A DNA stretch of 64,000 bases from Ulota crispa (GCA_963920765.1 OY987246.1:19526868-19590867), one strand, 5' to 3'. Positions 9,963 to 23,255 are shown, numbered from the stretch's first letter. Numbers and translations: made by a program. The notes: a model not told the origin generated them from the sequence alone.

Positions 9963-12122
9963 TGTCGGGTTGAGAGGAGCGCGCCTTGGGAACACGCAGG
10001 GTGTCTTGCTGCGATCGTGCGTTGCCGACTGAAAACGTTGTCAATCTTGATCTTCTCTTCAAATCTTTAGTCTTCAGTCTTCCGTTGGCCTATCCTGTGG
10101 CTGGCTCTAAGGGTATAAGGGTCAAGGTAGGGATAAGAGCCCACTGGATACGGGACGGGTAGATCGGGACAGCAGACACTAGCTGCCGTCCGTATGACGA
10201 GATCCTAAAATCAAATTCACGATCTGCTGGCCAAAACTCCAGATCGTGAGAACAGAGCAAGTCTCGACCATGTGGGTGATCAATCCCACTTCGTCACCAC
10301 GACAATAAATGGGGTTAAGTTTGGTTTAACCCAAACTGCCCGCAACAAGGTTTACAAAACAGAATGGAAATGAATTGACAAACGAGCCTCCAAAACCGGC
10401 TAGGAATAACAAAGCCACATCCCACACATACATAAAAAATAAACCCAAAACATTCCTCTTGAAATCTTCATATCTTCAGATCTTCAAATCTTCATGTCTT
10501 CAAGTCTTCAAGTCTTCATGTTTTAATAAAAACAATGGGGAAAATCACAAATAACAAGTCCTAGAAAAGGCAGCAACCTTCTATCTAATGCCACAGATGG
10601 CTCAAAGATTCAAATGCTAAGTGTAATAGCAATTTGAAAAGCTCTCCTAACCTTCTAACATCCCTCTAAATTTCAACTCAATCTAAGATACTGTCCAAAA
10701 GTTATGCAAGTTCAAAGTAGAGGCTCTTCTTCCTCTTTACAAACTAAACACTGCCTCTAAAAACCTCTATAACTTTTGTTCTATACATCACCCATAGAAA
10801 CGTGATATCAATTTAGAAAGATGATATCACTGGCTTCAATCCATAAAATTTGCACTTCAAAACAAAACTTTGTCCGAAAGCTCTAGTCAATCAAAGTGTG
10901 GGTCTCAATTTTTTAGAGAGCACCCAAACCCGCAACTTCTACCCACTATAACTTCTTCAATAAAACTCCAAATGAAATGATTAAAGACAATTTGAAAAGC
11001 TATGACAACAAACTATCACTCCTAAAATTTTGAGAAGAAAATCTCATACTGTCCAAAAGTTGTAGCTCTTCAAAATCTCGGCTTTCTCCTAACAAAAGGG
11101 CAGCCACCTCCAAACCTTCACACTTCCATAACTTTCTCGTCCAAGCTTCAAACTTCAAGTTTAAAGACTTTCTAGAAAGCCAATAACAAGATAAACACTC
11201 TCTCCAAATCTTGTTGCAAAATGATATACAGATCATAAGTTATGGCTTGTCGAAGTCTCAGCCTTTCTTCATAGTTTGGCTTTTTGACTCCAAAATTCAA
11301 ACACTCATAACTTTTGCATCACAACTCCAAATCAAACTTGCAAACTCATTTTGGAAAGGTAATCACACAAGGAACAACCTCCTCAAATTTCAATTCAAAA
11401 TCATGTATACACAGAAAAAAATCTCCTCTCAAAGTTTCGGGATTTTTCCCTTTCTTCCCACCAACACTCATACACTAACTTCCAACAACTAAAGGATCTT
11501 TCCTCCACAATTTCGACCCTATCTAAGGTAGGGAGGTGGGGCACATCAGCCCATGCTCCTCCTTATCCTAACCCCACCATAGATGCCAAAACCCTTTTCC
11601 TTTCACACCTTTCCCATTGACTTCTAAATCCTTAGTATTTTTATTCAAACAAAGGCAAAATATATGAGCCTTCCAAAATCTCTAGATAAACATATGAAAA
11701 TGATTAAATTACAAAATAAACACCATCGTAAAATGGCCACGTGCTCTTGCGAGCATATAATAGCGTCAAACGCTTGTCTTCAGTTGCCAAGTCGTGGACT
11801 TGGTTGGCTGGAAAAGCGGTCGTCTCTGGCCGCCCGCCGGTCCGGGTTCGAATCCCATCGAACTCGTCGAGCGGTGATGGCGGCTCACGGCTTGGCAGCT
11901 AGTGAGGCAGGAAATTGGCCCAGCCAACCCGCTACCTACCCCCCTGAGCTGTGCATGTGACAAGACGGCGCAGCGCATTGGAATCTATGGCCGCTGCGTT
12001 GTCACCAAACCGTGGTCCTCACCACGACCACCCCTTTTGCCTCAACTGTTGATTTATTGAAATCAACACAAATATAAAGAAATAACAAGTATTTACATGA
12101 TGGAGGGAAGTCCATCAGGACA
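9963..12122 (-). repeat. LTR of the young element (5' LTR in element sense)
   Basis: Direct repeat of 1552-3711 with the same 2,160-bp length. In element sense this is the promoter-bearing LTR, next to the primer-binding site at 9943-9960. No TATA box could be assigned with confidence. Confidence 0.95.
11776..12021 (+). mobile_element. tRNA-derived SINE-like segment inside the second LTR
   Basis: The same A-box-like and GGGTTCGAATCCC B-box sequence as at 3365-3610, at the same position in the other LTR. Both LTRs carry it, so it was part of the LTR before this insertion. Confidence 0.5.
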
Positions 12123-14569
12123 CCGGGCTGCCTACAGGCCCCAACAGGCCCGCAGCGCTGACGCGCAGGTTGTCTGCGGGCCCTGACAAGCCCGCAACGC
12201 CTGCAAGGCCTGCAGCGCCTCCTCTTTTGCTAATTTTTTTTTTGATTTTTCCTTCGTGAACTTTGCTTTGTGAATACAGTGCACTCGCAGTAATCCTACC
12301 ATCCGTTGACCGTCGCCAAGCATCATTCCCAACTCCGGAATGGAGGCTCATTATTTCAGGCATTGTACAATTTGCTCCACAATACGCTGAGTTTAACATT
12401 ACACTCCTTTGTGACCAACAAATAGTTGGGTCGTGACGAATCAACCAAGGGATGCCCAAAATAAATGGGTATCTTCATGTGTTGGTGATATCCGCCACCA
12501 ACTTCTTACAATGACTTCCAATTACAAGTTTAACTACCGTTTCGTGTGTAATAAGTCTGGAATTAATCATTCGGCCATCAATCACCCGAATTTCTCTTGG
12601 TGCTCCCTTGAGTTTTAGGATTGTATTGCACTCTTTTGCAAATCTAGGATGCATGAAGATTTCTGTGGCTCTTGAGTCCACGAGGGTGGAGGCCGCCATG
12701 GAGTTGATTGTGGCATCCAACGTTACATGGGCCTCCGAATCCAAGGTAGTTCGTAGAGACAATGGAATCAATACATTTCCCGGATCCTCGTGGATCACTA
12801 GAGATTCCTTCTATTGCAGATCTTGCTCATGATCAAGCTCATCATCCTCTCATTTTGTGCTCGTGCTTTGCTTCGGAATTGTAGCCGTCGCCGTCTAGAC
12901 AATGCCCGAGTACTGAATCCTCCCACTTAGTCCCGGGCTTCCTCTTTTCCCGAGGCTGTTTCTTCCATCTTCATGGTAGTCGAAATTGAAAGTGGCCTAG
13001 AGGAATTTGTGAGGCACTTAGCTCTGATATGTCTTACTTTGCCGCAACCCTAACATTGCCCCTGGCGTTGATACTCTAGCCGTTCTGCTGCCGTTTTTGC
13101 CAAAGCTTACGTGGCTTGAGTAGCGCCAAGCTCCATAGGCACTGGGCCCGAATTTGCTTGAGACCTCGCATTTGGCTCACAAAAAGGAGCGGTTGGAACT
13201 CTAACATTTTGGGAATCGGATTGTACCCACCGATTTTGTCGTCGGCCCCATAGCCTTTCATCAATCCGGGACACCATTGCCATTCAATCTTGAAGTCATT
13301 GTGGTTGGGTTTCTACGGTGGCTATGGAATCCAAGATCTCATCTTTGAATCCTCCTCAAAACCGAGCCATCAAGTTAGCTTCATTCCAATCGATTTGAGC
13401 GGCATATTCATTAAACGTAGAAATATATGATGCCGCTGAACCGATTTGCCTAAGCCGACCTAAACGGTCTTTTGCATTACCTTGTCTATCTAAAACATCG
13501 TAATCTTCAATAATGGATTTTCAAAAAGCATCATAGTCCATCAACAGCTCATGATCACGTCCTTTATCAAAGGCTTGCAAAAGTAGCATCGCCCAATTTT
13601 GTGCAGCCCTTGTCATATATGAAAGAGCATAAACGACTTTATCGGCATCAGAATTATAAGTGCGTGGCTTACTTTAGAATACCAAACGCAATTGTACAAG
13701 CCACCGGTACACCTCGTTACCCTTCTTTCCGGAAAACTTATCCGGTTTCGCTACTTTTTATTCTTTAATATGAAATCCATCACCTCAAGGCTCTTCCATT
13801 CTTTTTGGTGCTCGCCTTTCTTCTCTGGATGTGAATGACGCTACCAGTCCTGGCCTCAACGTCGCACGCTCTGAAAGTTCTTGCACCAAGTGCGAGATTG
13901 CCGCTTGAAACACATTTTGAATTTGCTGTTGTATGAATGAGGCCAACTCCGACCCCACCCCTTCCAGCATTGTAAGCCCTCGCGGATCTCCTACTACATG
14001 CTCACAATCCATGGTAGCTCAATCTAACTTCACAACATGACTTCTCCAACCTTCTTCACCCACCACAATCTTGCTATTGTAGACAAGCATTGTTGAAACT
14101 TGCAACATGATTTACTTGATGCAAGTATTTCCTAATCTTAACCTTATTTCATTTATGCCTCTACTCTTTTTTCCTTCCTAATCACTACCAATTAATTGGT
14201 CGTTATCCTACCTACCAACCACAGTGAATGCATCAAAATCTAAAATCACCTCCTCAATAGAACCAACAAACAACCCCAAAAACGCATTGCAACATGGAGT
14301 AGAATATGCCAAAATTTTGGAAATAGAAAACCGCACAAATTGTTTGCTTCTCCTACTACCATAGAAAATTTGCAAGAACTCTCGAGCCTATTTACTTCAC
14401 AATAATTTCCCGAAAGGCAACATCTCACATTTGTCAAAACCAAATACATCCCTACCAGGTTGCCTCCTCATCCGAATGTGGATTCTCAAGGACTTGACAT
14501 TATGTTATAATACAAGATCAAGAGTCGACATTCTTTTCCTATTTTGAGATCATAACCTAATGTAGAAAC
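12123..14569 (-). mobile_element. Old Ty3/gypsy retroelement, gag and protease part
   Basis: On the minus strand this holds an N-terminal gag start (MDCEHVVGDPRG... near 14012), a CCHC zinc knuckle near 13030-13075 and a retropepsin-like region near 12475-12800. It is the upstream half of the element whose RT lies at 1-1551. It is a fossil with several breaks. Just outside gag, at about 14555-14569, a degraded sequence resembles the primer-binding site seen before many plant LTRs. Confidence 0.8.
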
Positions 14570-14930
14570 AAACACTAAGAGACGCAAAGGTGATATTGAA
14601 AGTATTCCATTGTATTAAGCAAAATGTCAAGTGAGGAACAAACTTCCTCACTTGGTTTAAGAAGGAAAGAGGAAGGGTAACCAACCTCTAACCAACGTAA
14701 CCGTCATTACAAACTAGTTCGTAACACTTGGTGTTCTATATTTTGGATGTCTTTTGTTGCTTCAATTTACAAGAAATTTTTTTTAGAAGGTTCTTGGAAA
14801 AATGGCTCATTTAGAGAAATCCTCCTAATTAGTAGTATATATGATCTTTGTGGGTCATGTCATAGTTAATGTTGTCTTCCACAATATGGGTAGTTGCAAG
14901 AATGACATGCCAATTTTGTCTCAAACACCC
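14570..14930 (-). repeat. Possible remnant LTR of the old element
   Basis: A TG-start (TGTAGAAACAAACAC) follows a degraded primer-site-like GATCATAACC, as expected at the inner edge of the 5' LTR of a minus-strand element. Its outer end could not be found and no partner LTR is in the window, so the boundary is a guess. Confidence 0.3.
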
Positions 14931-14934
14931 TTAA

Positions 14935-15612
14935 AATTGGTAGTATTAGGCAGTACTATGAGCTTTTGAAATATATATTTTTAAATAAAATAAAATATGG
15001 ACAATTTGCAAAGCACTTAAAATAGCATACTCGTGAAAATTCAGACCTAGAAATTTTTTATCTTGAAAGTTATGCACAAAAATAGAAGGACATAAATTAT
15101 CAATAAAAAGACAATTTTCTTTTTGCTTTTTAGAAAATAGTAAAGAATTCAAAAGTAAAAAATAAAAAAAGGCCATTTCTCATCTCTCTCATTAGCTTGA
15201 ACTTACGCAAGTGCTTTTTGGAGGAAGGTTTTTGTCTTTCACCAATGGAGGGAGAAAGGATGCCCACTTTGAGACAATGTGCGAGGAATTTTTTTTGAAT
15301 TTAGTAAAATTGGTCAATAGATTTGTGTAATGATGCCTCCTAAACCACTTCCCTAATTTGTGGCTTTGAATTTGCTTTTTTGGACCCAAAATAGTACTGA
15401 AAACCACCAAAACCCATGAAAGGTAGACATGCAATTGGGGTCCACTTAAAAATAATAAAATAAATTAAAAAAAAGCCAAAATTTTATTGGATGTCTATAG
15501 TTTTTATGTTCAACTTGCTCTAAAATTTCAAGTCAAAATGACTAAAACTGCAAAAGATAGGATCCATAAACCACTTGCAAGAGGTGAAGGGGACAGAAAG
15601 CAGGACAGGTCA
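14935..15612. repeat. Dispersed repeat, inverted copy of 59150-59830
   Basis: The sequence from the CAGTACTATGAGCTTTTG stretch through GTGAAGGGGACA is a diverged reverse complement of 59150-59830. Matching landmarks include the CCTAGAAATTTTTTATC stretch and the GTCTATAGTTTTTATG stretch. It has no coding content I can recognise. It is probably an ancient non-autonomous element. Confidence 0.65.
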
Positions 15613-18437
15613 TTCTTGCAATCACCCACATGGCAATAACTCGACAAACACAACATCACAGATAGCCAAAAGCTCCTTCATTTGTCTAGTAAAGTCAAAT
15701 TTAAGGTTGACTTTTAAATAAAGCATTCTTTATTTCCAATCTTGACATATTTACATTTCATTTTATTGAAGTATTTCAATTTAATGAATACTTATTAGAT
15801 TCTAAATTTTGGGTCATATTTAAAATAAAGTCTCAAATTATCTCAATTGTTAAATATGGCCTTATTAGACAAAAAATGTCATGCATACTTGACATTTGTC
15901 ATACGCAACATTGGACTTGAGGGAGAGAACACGACAACCGGACCCTAAAATTTGTATGACAAGACAACACTGCGTCATACTCTCGGGAAGTGCACTATAC
16001 AAGGTTTTGGTGGGTGTCTTGCGTGCAAGGCCCTATAAGCGAGGGGCTATGTTAGTAAAAAAGTTGATTTCTATAGGGCTATCTTTACCTAAATTTCTAA
16101 ATTGAAATAATTTCATGTACTCTAACCTTCATTTAAGAAAAGTTCTTGCCATCTTTTTGTATACCCTATGTTCATTATAAATACAAAATGACAAGTAAAA
16201 AAAGAAAAAGAAAACTAAGCTTATTGCTCTCATAGAAAAATAACGCACAAGAAAAATCAGCAAAAAATTGAACCCCTCAATAGTCTACTTGATATTTTCT
16301 ATCCAAAATCAATGAACCCATGTTGCACCCTTTAATCACAGAAGTTTTGTAAAAAATGAGTAAACCACCCTATACTTAGCTTATATAGCGGACACTAGAT
16401 CCGGCTTTGGATACCCTGCAAGAGCATAAATTTTTGGCAGTGTAATAAACCCTAGCCCCATCTACTACCCCTAATAAAAATATTCATTTAAAAAGACATA
16501 TTAACCACCCTATTGTAGAACTAAAAAAATGTAATACCCATTATTAAACCCTACCCTTCATTATTTATAGAGACCCCACGCCTATTAAAGTGACGCTATT
16601 TTACTTCCAAGCCATGTCAAAAATTTAGGACCAAGGCAATTAAAAGAACCCTTCATTTGATCGCATGTGTACCTAAAAAAACGGGGAGTACGCTCCCCAA
16701 GGTCATACTCATTAAAGAACCAATCTTGAAAATTAAAGGCTATCTTGGGTATATTCAAGGAGTATATATGAAATTTCTAATTCTCAAATCTATATACAAA
16801 CTATGTACTTTTAAATAGTTTTTCCTTAATAATAATAAAATCTAAAAAAAGACTTAAAATTTTGCGTGCAATGAGGAATTGCCACCTTACTGAAGTTGGT
16901 CTAATCAGTGAGATCAAGAGTCAAATTGAAGTTAGTGCATACTAATTTTTGGAATCTCATTTGCTAGTATAATCAATTGAAATATGTTGGTGCCTTCCAT
17001 CATAACAAGTGGAATTAAGGTCTTAGGTATTCTTTAACAATGTTTCCAAAAAAAACATCTGATTTTCATATCCAAAAGAACAAAAAAAATAATCTTCTGC
17101 CAGTGTTAAAATCATGGCAACTTTAATTAGCTCTTCACAAACTTATAAGTATACAGATATTGTTTCCTTGAAAGAAATGCATAGGACCTGTTTTTTGTAT
17201 ATATTTGAAAGAAATCTAAATTTAGATTTGTCTCATCATTGTTGTAAAGAAGAAAAAATATCTCAAGGTCAAGTACCCACATTGTATGATTTGCATCCGA
17301 ATAGCAACAAACTATAATAATTAAGTTAATTAAAATGCGCATTACACTGTTGATATTGAGTGTATCATAAATTCATTTTTACATGGTACAATCAGTTCTG
17401 CAACTTCAATTCAACGCAAAGTGGATTGTGTTTAAGCTTAAACAAAGGTGTTTATATGTGAAGCACGCCTTTTGGACACTTTATGAGTATTGCCCTCAAT
17501 GGATGTGCTCATTATAAAAGTTGCGTATTAAATGTTTGTAGTGCTAAGGAAACCAGTGGTAGAAAAAGCACTCTAACTCATGCCTTATCAATATGTTTTT
17601 AATGTCTTGAGTCCCTTCTCTAATCCTTTTCTAGTTCTTCTTACATATGTAAGAAGAAATCTTAAAAGAAAACAACAATTAACATGAGGCAATATGCTCA
17701 ACACATGGAAACTACCACTCTATAAAGTGCATGAACTGTAAAAAAAGAAAAAGAAATTACAAAAAGACAAATGTGATAATGACAATATGGTTTACACGAA
17801 GTTCCATGTTCCATCACTGCAAGTCCCACCTCATTGTGAGATTCCAATTGTGTAGGGTTTTTGAGGATAAAAATTAGTATTAAAAAAAGTTATGAATATT
17901 TTACACAAAAATGTTGGTGGAACTTGGGCTGAAAATTGGGTCTAACAAAATGATTGACCCAAATCTTGAGAGAAGTCCCATCCTTTTTGGCACCAAAATT
18001 TTCAAAATGCGCAAAATACTACAAACCAAAATATCTTGAGATGTAATGACAAGCACCAAATTACAACATTTGGCTGTACACCAATCAAATTCTCAGATTT
18101 TAGTGGAATGTGAGACATGAGACATAGTGTGCCACTTAGATAAAGTTATCTGAGTTGAGGCACCTTTTTGCAATTATTTATGAAATTTTTAATGTATTTT
18201 TTGTTGTTTGAATTCGCTTTCAAAACTGCAAAGTAAATCCCCGTTAGAGATTGGGAGTACCGAATCCCTGGGTTGGTGCCGAGTGGGATTGATATGACCC
18301 TTCCCACACAGCTTGTTTGTTTGGACAGCTGCCCTCCAACCCATTATTTCAGTTCGGCATGTCCCCTTTCATAGTGCAAGTCCCCAAATATTAGATTTTT
18401 TCCTCTTCAGAGCGGAAAAGGAAAAACCAAAAAAACC

Positions 18438-18442
<5 letters not shown>
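15613..18442. other. Intergenic AT-rich DNA
   Basis: No gene, repeat partner or RNA gene was recognised here. Open frames are short and lack family resemblance. Confidence 0.6.

Positions 18443-18495
<53 letters not shown>
18443..18495 (+). repeat. Poly(A) tract of 53 bases
   Basis: An uninterrupted run of A. It could be the tail of an old retroposed copy or simple mononucleotide expansion. No SINE or LINE body was recognised upstream. Confidence 0.9.
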
Positions 18496-18497
<2 letters not shown>

Positions 18498-19204
18498 AGG
18501 AACAAGAAGAAAAAAAGAAAAGAGCAAACAAAGCATTCCAATAAAACTAATGGTGGGTTTATGTGTTTTTCGGAAGAGATCTTTATGAAAATAGGAGTGC
18601 CCCATCAGGTAATTATTTTATCTCTTTATGTTCAAACTAACATAAATGATAAAAAACATGTAATGAAAACTTTTCATTAATTTTTTGAGAAATTTGCAAG
18701 AAATCTAGTCTTTGTAGAGTCTAGAAATACCTTCGTGTATGCCCAAATTATTAACGCTTTCTCACAAGCTTTCATTCTTCCACGTGCATGAGCACATTCA
18801 AAGGGCATGGTTGAAAATCCCCAATTGCAAAAAGAAAAATCCTACTTGTCACTTGTGTGCCCCTTATGAATTTCAAATAGGAGTTTTGCGAAGAAATTTT
18901 TATTGTTTATTTTGGTTGGTTGCCCAACGGGCACCCGAGAATGCAAGAAAATAAGAAAATAATGGATTGGATTATCAGTGTGTGCGTATTCATCCATAAA
19001 ATTTATTAATGTTAGTAACTTTCATTCATATTTTGGCAAACTTGGTGTTTGTTTGGCAGGGATTTGACAATTTCTTCTATTTTTCATTTTCATTACTTTG
19101 TGTGCGTTATTATATAGCGGTGTCAAAACGAAGGAAGATTGTGGCTAAAATTTATTTGAATTTTTTTCCTTGTCAGTTGCTCAAATCCTGATTCTTTTTA
19201 GGGT

Positions 19205-19700
19205 CTAAGAAGTGTCTTAATATATAGGCAATTTACGCTTTTATCATTGGGCTTTAATGCAAGTATTAATTACAAAAGCTACAATACATCAAACGTCATG
19301 GTTATGGTATCATCTAAAAAATAATCAAGTTAAGGTTTTGTATAAAGGTTCAAATTTTTAAATGAGTGAAGTATGTGTCAATTGCCAAGGTTTCAATGAG
19401 GTAAAGTCATGATTAAGCTCAAATTTGAATTTACATTATTATCACTTCCTTAGAGATTTTTGATGTCATACATGATCATATATTGTTGTTTATCAACTTT
19501 GGACTTCTTCCTTTCCTTGACCTTTGTGGTCATCCATAAGTACTAGTTGAGGTGACAAACTTAAGTTGTTTTTGATATTTTGCAATTGACATTGCTATAG
19601 CTAAGACGTGGGAATAATAATTTGTATGTCTAACTCAGATCTTCATAGCTAATACAATCTATCTTTTGCAAATACTGGTCAAATGAAAACTGATTACACT
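19205..19700. repeat. Dispersed repeat, inverted copy of 42110-42620
   Basis: The two segments align as reverse complements. Shared landmarks are the GCTATAGCTAAG / CTTAGCTATAGC stretch, the TTCCTTTCCTTGACC / GGTCAAGGAAAGGAAG stretch, and the CATTGGGC / GCCCAATGA end. No coding potential was seen. Confidence 0.65.
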
Positions 19701-20027
19701 CTAAATTAAAGGACTCTACTTGTACACCCAACTTTGAAACTAAACCCTAAAAGATATAAATTTTAAAGATATAGAATTGATAATAGGGACGGAGTGATAA
19801 TAAGGTACCTTCAGGGGGCTGATTTGCCTTCCAACTTGTATCACGGGAAGACAGAAAACTGGGTCTTTGAAATTTGACTATTTCATATGGGGGAGATGAC
19901 CGAAGTTGGACAAGAGGGGATGGCCCTTTTGCCCCCATTCACCAAGTTTTCAAAGGTCAAGTCCCCTCACTCCCCTGCCCATGCCCCTCAAGTCTCAACA
20001 CATGGGAGGCACCCAAAAGCTAGGTGC

Positions 20028-20052
20028 CATGTCATGTCATGTCATGTCATGT
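20028..20052 (+). repeat. (GTCAT)n microsatellite
   Basis: Five tandem copies of a GTCAT/CATGT pentamer in otherwise unremarkable intergenic DNA (19780-20870), in which I saw no gene. Confidence 0.85.
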
Positions 20053-20871
20053 GCTGTGGTGACCGCATTTGACAGCCCTCCCCTCATTGGTACCCCTACG
20101 ACCCCTGAGTGTAACTGAAAAGCAGATGCCAGATATATGGGTATACGTATTACTAAATATTCCTCTACTTGTATATGTACACTCTCCTGCATGTTTGCCA
20201 TGTTTACCATGCCAAGATTTCCAAATTTGTTCAATTACAAAACCGCAGGAATGCGAGGATTACTGTCTGAAACTCTCTACCAGCGTTTTTAAACGAGGCT
20301 AAAGTTAGTAATTTCGTCCTGAGTTATTCTATAGCGGCAAAAGAATATTAACATGACTGTGTTTAATTTGAGTTTTATAGCACAGCACGTTCAAGAGCGT
20401 TTAAAACTGTTTTAAAGCCACTATAGCTAATTGTGAAAATCACATTTGGGAGGGCCGGGGACCTAGTAGGCCTTTCTATGGGATAAAGAGTTGTTTATTC
20501 CCGTTCCTTTAAAAGTATTCACTCAAAATCTGGTCCTTTTTTTTCTGTTCATACTCAATCAACAAATGAGGTGAAGGTTAAAGAATGTCATATGTCAAAC
20601 TTGGATGAACACGTTGTCTTTGAAATACATCTACAAGGATAATGTCTTCTTCTTTCAAGCATTACTGTTTTACAAAAACAAGTTGAAAAAACTTAAAAGG
20701 TGGGCAATTGAAGTGGAGCCACTTAGGGTTGTTTTACACTAGGAGACAAGGCCGTGAAAACTTGGGGCCAATTAACCAAAATTTCAGCCCAAATGACCTC
20801 AAGAACAGCCCTAAGCAGTAAGCACCCATTATAAAAAAAGCAAGCCAATTCCCTTTTGTGTAAAAACTTCA

Positions 20872-21690
20872 TTTGAGCCCTCCAAGAGCCCCCAACAAGA
20901 AATTGTGTCCTAATTGACATGTTTGAATTGACTAAATGTGTTCAAAATAACAAAAAATTGTCAAATTGGACAACATCTGTAAATTTGACCTTGTTGATTT
21001 GGACATGTTTTTGTCATTTTGGACACTTTTCCTTGTAGTGCTACAAAGTCTCTAAAGGGATCTTACAACATGTACTTACGACAACAAACAAATCACTAAT
21101 CCCCTATTTTCATTTTTCACTCACCCTAAATTCAATGCAATCATGAAAACTATATTATTATGTTATTCCTATTGGACAAAAACTATGGGTACAAATGTAC
21201 AATAGGACCATAAATTATACTTTACTCTATTTGAATTTCAAACCAAGGTCCATGAAAAACCGACCGCTAGTTCAATGCTAGCCAATCAAAATGAGAAATA
21301 ACCATTTGCAATTTATAAACTTTGGCTAAAAACCGGTTAAAAATCTTTAAAAATAATAATTATAGTATGAAATAGAGAAAACAACGGATAGAGCTCCTTG
21401 ATAAACTAGTTCAATACATGAATTGAAGGAAATCTACCAAAAAATCTCAAATATTTCCTCGACCCTGTTTCAAACAAATGAGTGACGTACTTGGATAATG
21501 ACTATTGACTAGTGACTACATTTATATATTTTATGAGTACAGTGCCTTTTTTATTATTTTGGATTGTGCATGTGGCTTAGGTCCTTCATACAAGGTAGCA
21601 ATGGGTATGATTGACCTTTTCTTGTACTCATGCTACCAAACTAATAGCTTGCTTTGTCAAACCTTAGGAAGCTCTTGGAGGGCTCAAAAC
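20872..21690. mobile_element. GAGCCCTCCAAGAGC-ended inverted-repeat element
   Basis: The left end TTTGAGCCCTCCAAGAGC is mirrored at the right by GCTCTTGGAGGGCTCAAAA. The interior matches 47785-48426 (reversed) and the start of 58019-60941 through landmarks such as AAATCACTAATCCCCTATTT and GGACCATAAATT. It is interrupted by a CACTA-type MITE at 20893-21040. It also carries an extra segment of about 225 bp near 21240-21465 that the 47.8-kb relative lacks. Confidence 0.75.
20893..21040. mobile_element. CACTA-type MITE nested in the GAGCCC element
   Basis: It ends in CCTTGTAGTG, the complement of CACTACAAGG, a typical CACTA-superfamily terminus. Its left end, CAACAAGAAATTGTGTCC, is a degraded mirror of it. 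The host element's CCCC/CTACAAAG junction is split exactly here. Confidence 0.65.
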
Positions 21691-22010
21691 TTTGGTAATG
21701 GTGATGGTTTTGGGTGACAAAATGATGGTTTAAAGTGGCTAGCATGACAGTTTTGAGTGCCCCTTCCCACTATTTAAGAACTTCTCAAGTTAGTATTATA
21801 AACATATGAGCACACTAAAGACATCTCTTACACACAACTATACATTTTCAGCGATTTAAGACTTTGAAAAATATTTGTGAACACATGCTTGCAATAGGAA
21901 TTTTCAAATGGATGCCAACATTTTTGGTTTCCTTTGTCTAACTTATCACTATTTTTTTCAAAGTTCATCAATTGATTTTCCTACCCCAAATCCCGCTTAC
22001 AAGTTATCCT
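21691..22010. mobile_element. Diverged fragment of the 400-bp TAAGGTAG MITE family
   Basis: It shares with 23256-23659 and 49727-50119 the order GATGGTTTTGGGTGA, TAGCATGA, CCCACTATTTAAGAA, CATCTCTTACACA, GACTTTGAAAAAT, CCTACCCCAAATCCC. The terminal repeats are not preserved. Confidence 0.6.
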
Positions 22011-23255
22011 ATCTAGCACTCCTAGAATTGGTTTTGGATTTTTAGCCAAATGGCTATAACCGTGGGAAGAAAAGAGCTATTATTGCAATATGGAAGGAAA
22101 GTGGTTAAAGCATGGTCAATAGCTTAGAGAAAAAAATGTAGAATTTTGATTTTGATGTTATTTTACAAAAGTAGAGTATGACTTGCAAACATGAAGGAAA
22201 TTGTGGAGTTAATTGATGGCTACTTTTGGTTAATTAGTTTCTTGCATTGCTAACAATCTTGGAAATGTAAAACATTGGCAATTGTGGTACAAAATTTCAT
22301 ATGTTGTAAAACAAACATTGTCACAAACAATATCACTAATTTGGAAATTGAACCCATATTGCATTAGCAAGATTGCCCATGTTGCAATATTAGTGATTTG
22401 CACAATAACAAAAACAAGCCACAATTGTGTGAGTTATAATCATTTGACACAAGCAATGAAAAATTGCAATTGCACCCGCCTCAAACTTTGCGCTTAAGCT
22501 TTCCCAACAAGTTCAAGTAAAATTTAGTAGAGGTTTTCAAAGTTAAGGTTTAATTTTAGAACTGCAAAGCATGCTTACCTTGTGCTGCAACTCAACCGCA
22601 AAAACAAGCATTCTGCACCATCAAACATAAATCACACAATAACAAGCAATTGAGCATTGAGCCACACAATTCAATGCACAAGAGCAAGTACACAAGTGGC
22701 ACTTTGTCAGTGCAAGTTTGCAATAAAGATCAACGCCTCAACCAATAAACCATCAAACCTAATTAAACTCCATTGATTCAACTAATCCTTTCACTAACCT
22801 CAACTTGTTATTTATGCTCAAGAGCAAATCAAAGGCTGCAATTTGGATGGTGGAGATGTTGCCGCAAGAGCGATAGGTGTACGCTTGAGATAGCTAAGAA
22901 GCGACATTCTTGAAACCGGAGAAGGGGATGGATGCTAATTGTGGAGCGGGAAGAAATAGCAAGCTACAATTTGATATTTTCTTTGTACAATTCCTTGCTC
23001 TAATATCTTTTTTTTTCAAAAAAAAATCCTATATACGTATAGCGCACATTTAAATTTTGTAGAAATCCAGCTAAATTTAGCCTGTTTTGGGAGCGCAGTC
23101 CTACTTTAGTATCTTTACAGAATGCCCACGGAAAGCATGAGTACAGCTCAATTGAATTCGAGCAAAGGTTTGAAGACAAACACAAACATGTCAACATGAT
23201 TGGGTGCTTTAACTTAAGTTTACTGCTACATGGCTCTTGCCACTTATCCCATAAC
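22011..23255. other. Intergenic DNA
   Basis: No gene or repeat partner was recognised. It includes a short imperfect hairpin around 22310-22400 (AATATCACTAATTTGG against CAATATTAGTGATTTG). Confidence 0.5.

Larger units (their letters stand above)
1552..12122 (-). mobile_element. Young, whole-looking Ty3/gypsy-like LTR retrotransposon
   Basis: Two direct repeats of 2,160 bp (1552-3711 and 9963-12122) start with TG and end with CA, and enclose two long open reading frames on the minus strand. A 4-bp direct repeat, CCGG, flanks the element (1548-1551 and 12123-12126). By eye the LTRs differ at only about two positions. At usual plant substitution rates that means an insertion roughly tens of thousands of years old. 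The element sits inside an older Ty3/gypsy element in the same orientation. It carries gag and protease-like sequence in the first frame and RT, RNase H and integrase in the second. It looks whole. Confidence 0.95.

Noticed and set aside
18369-18605. Phe-rich protein on the minus strand
   Set aside because: Translation of the poly(A) tract.
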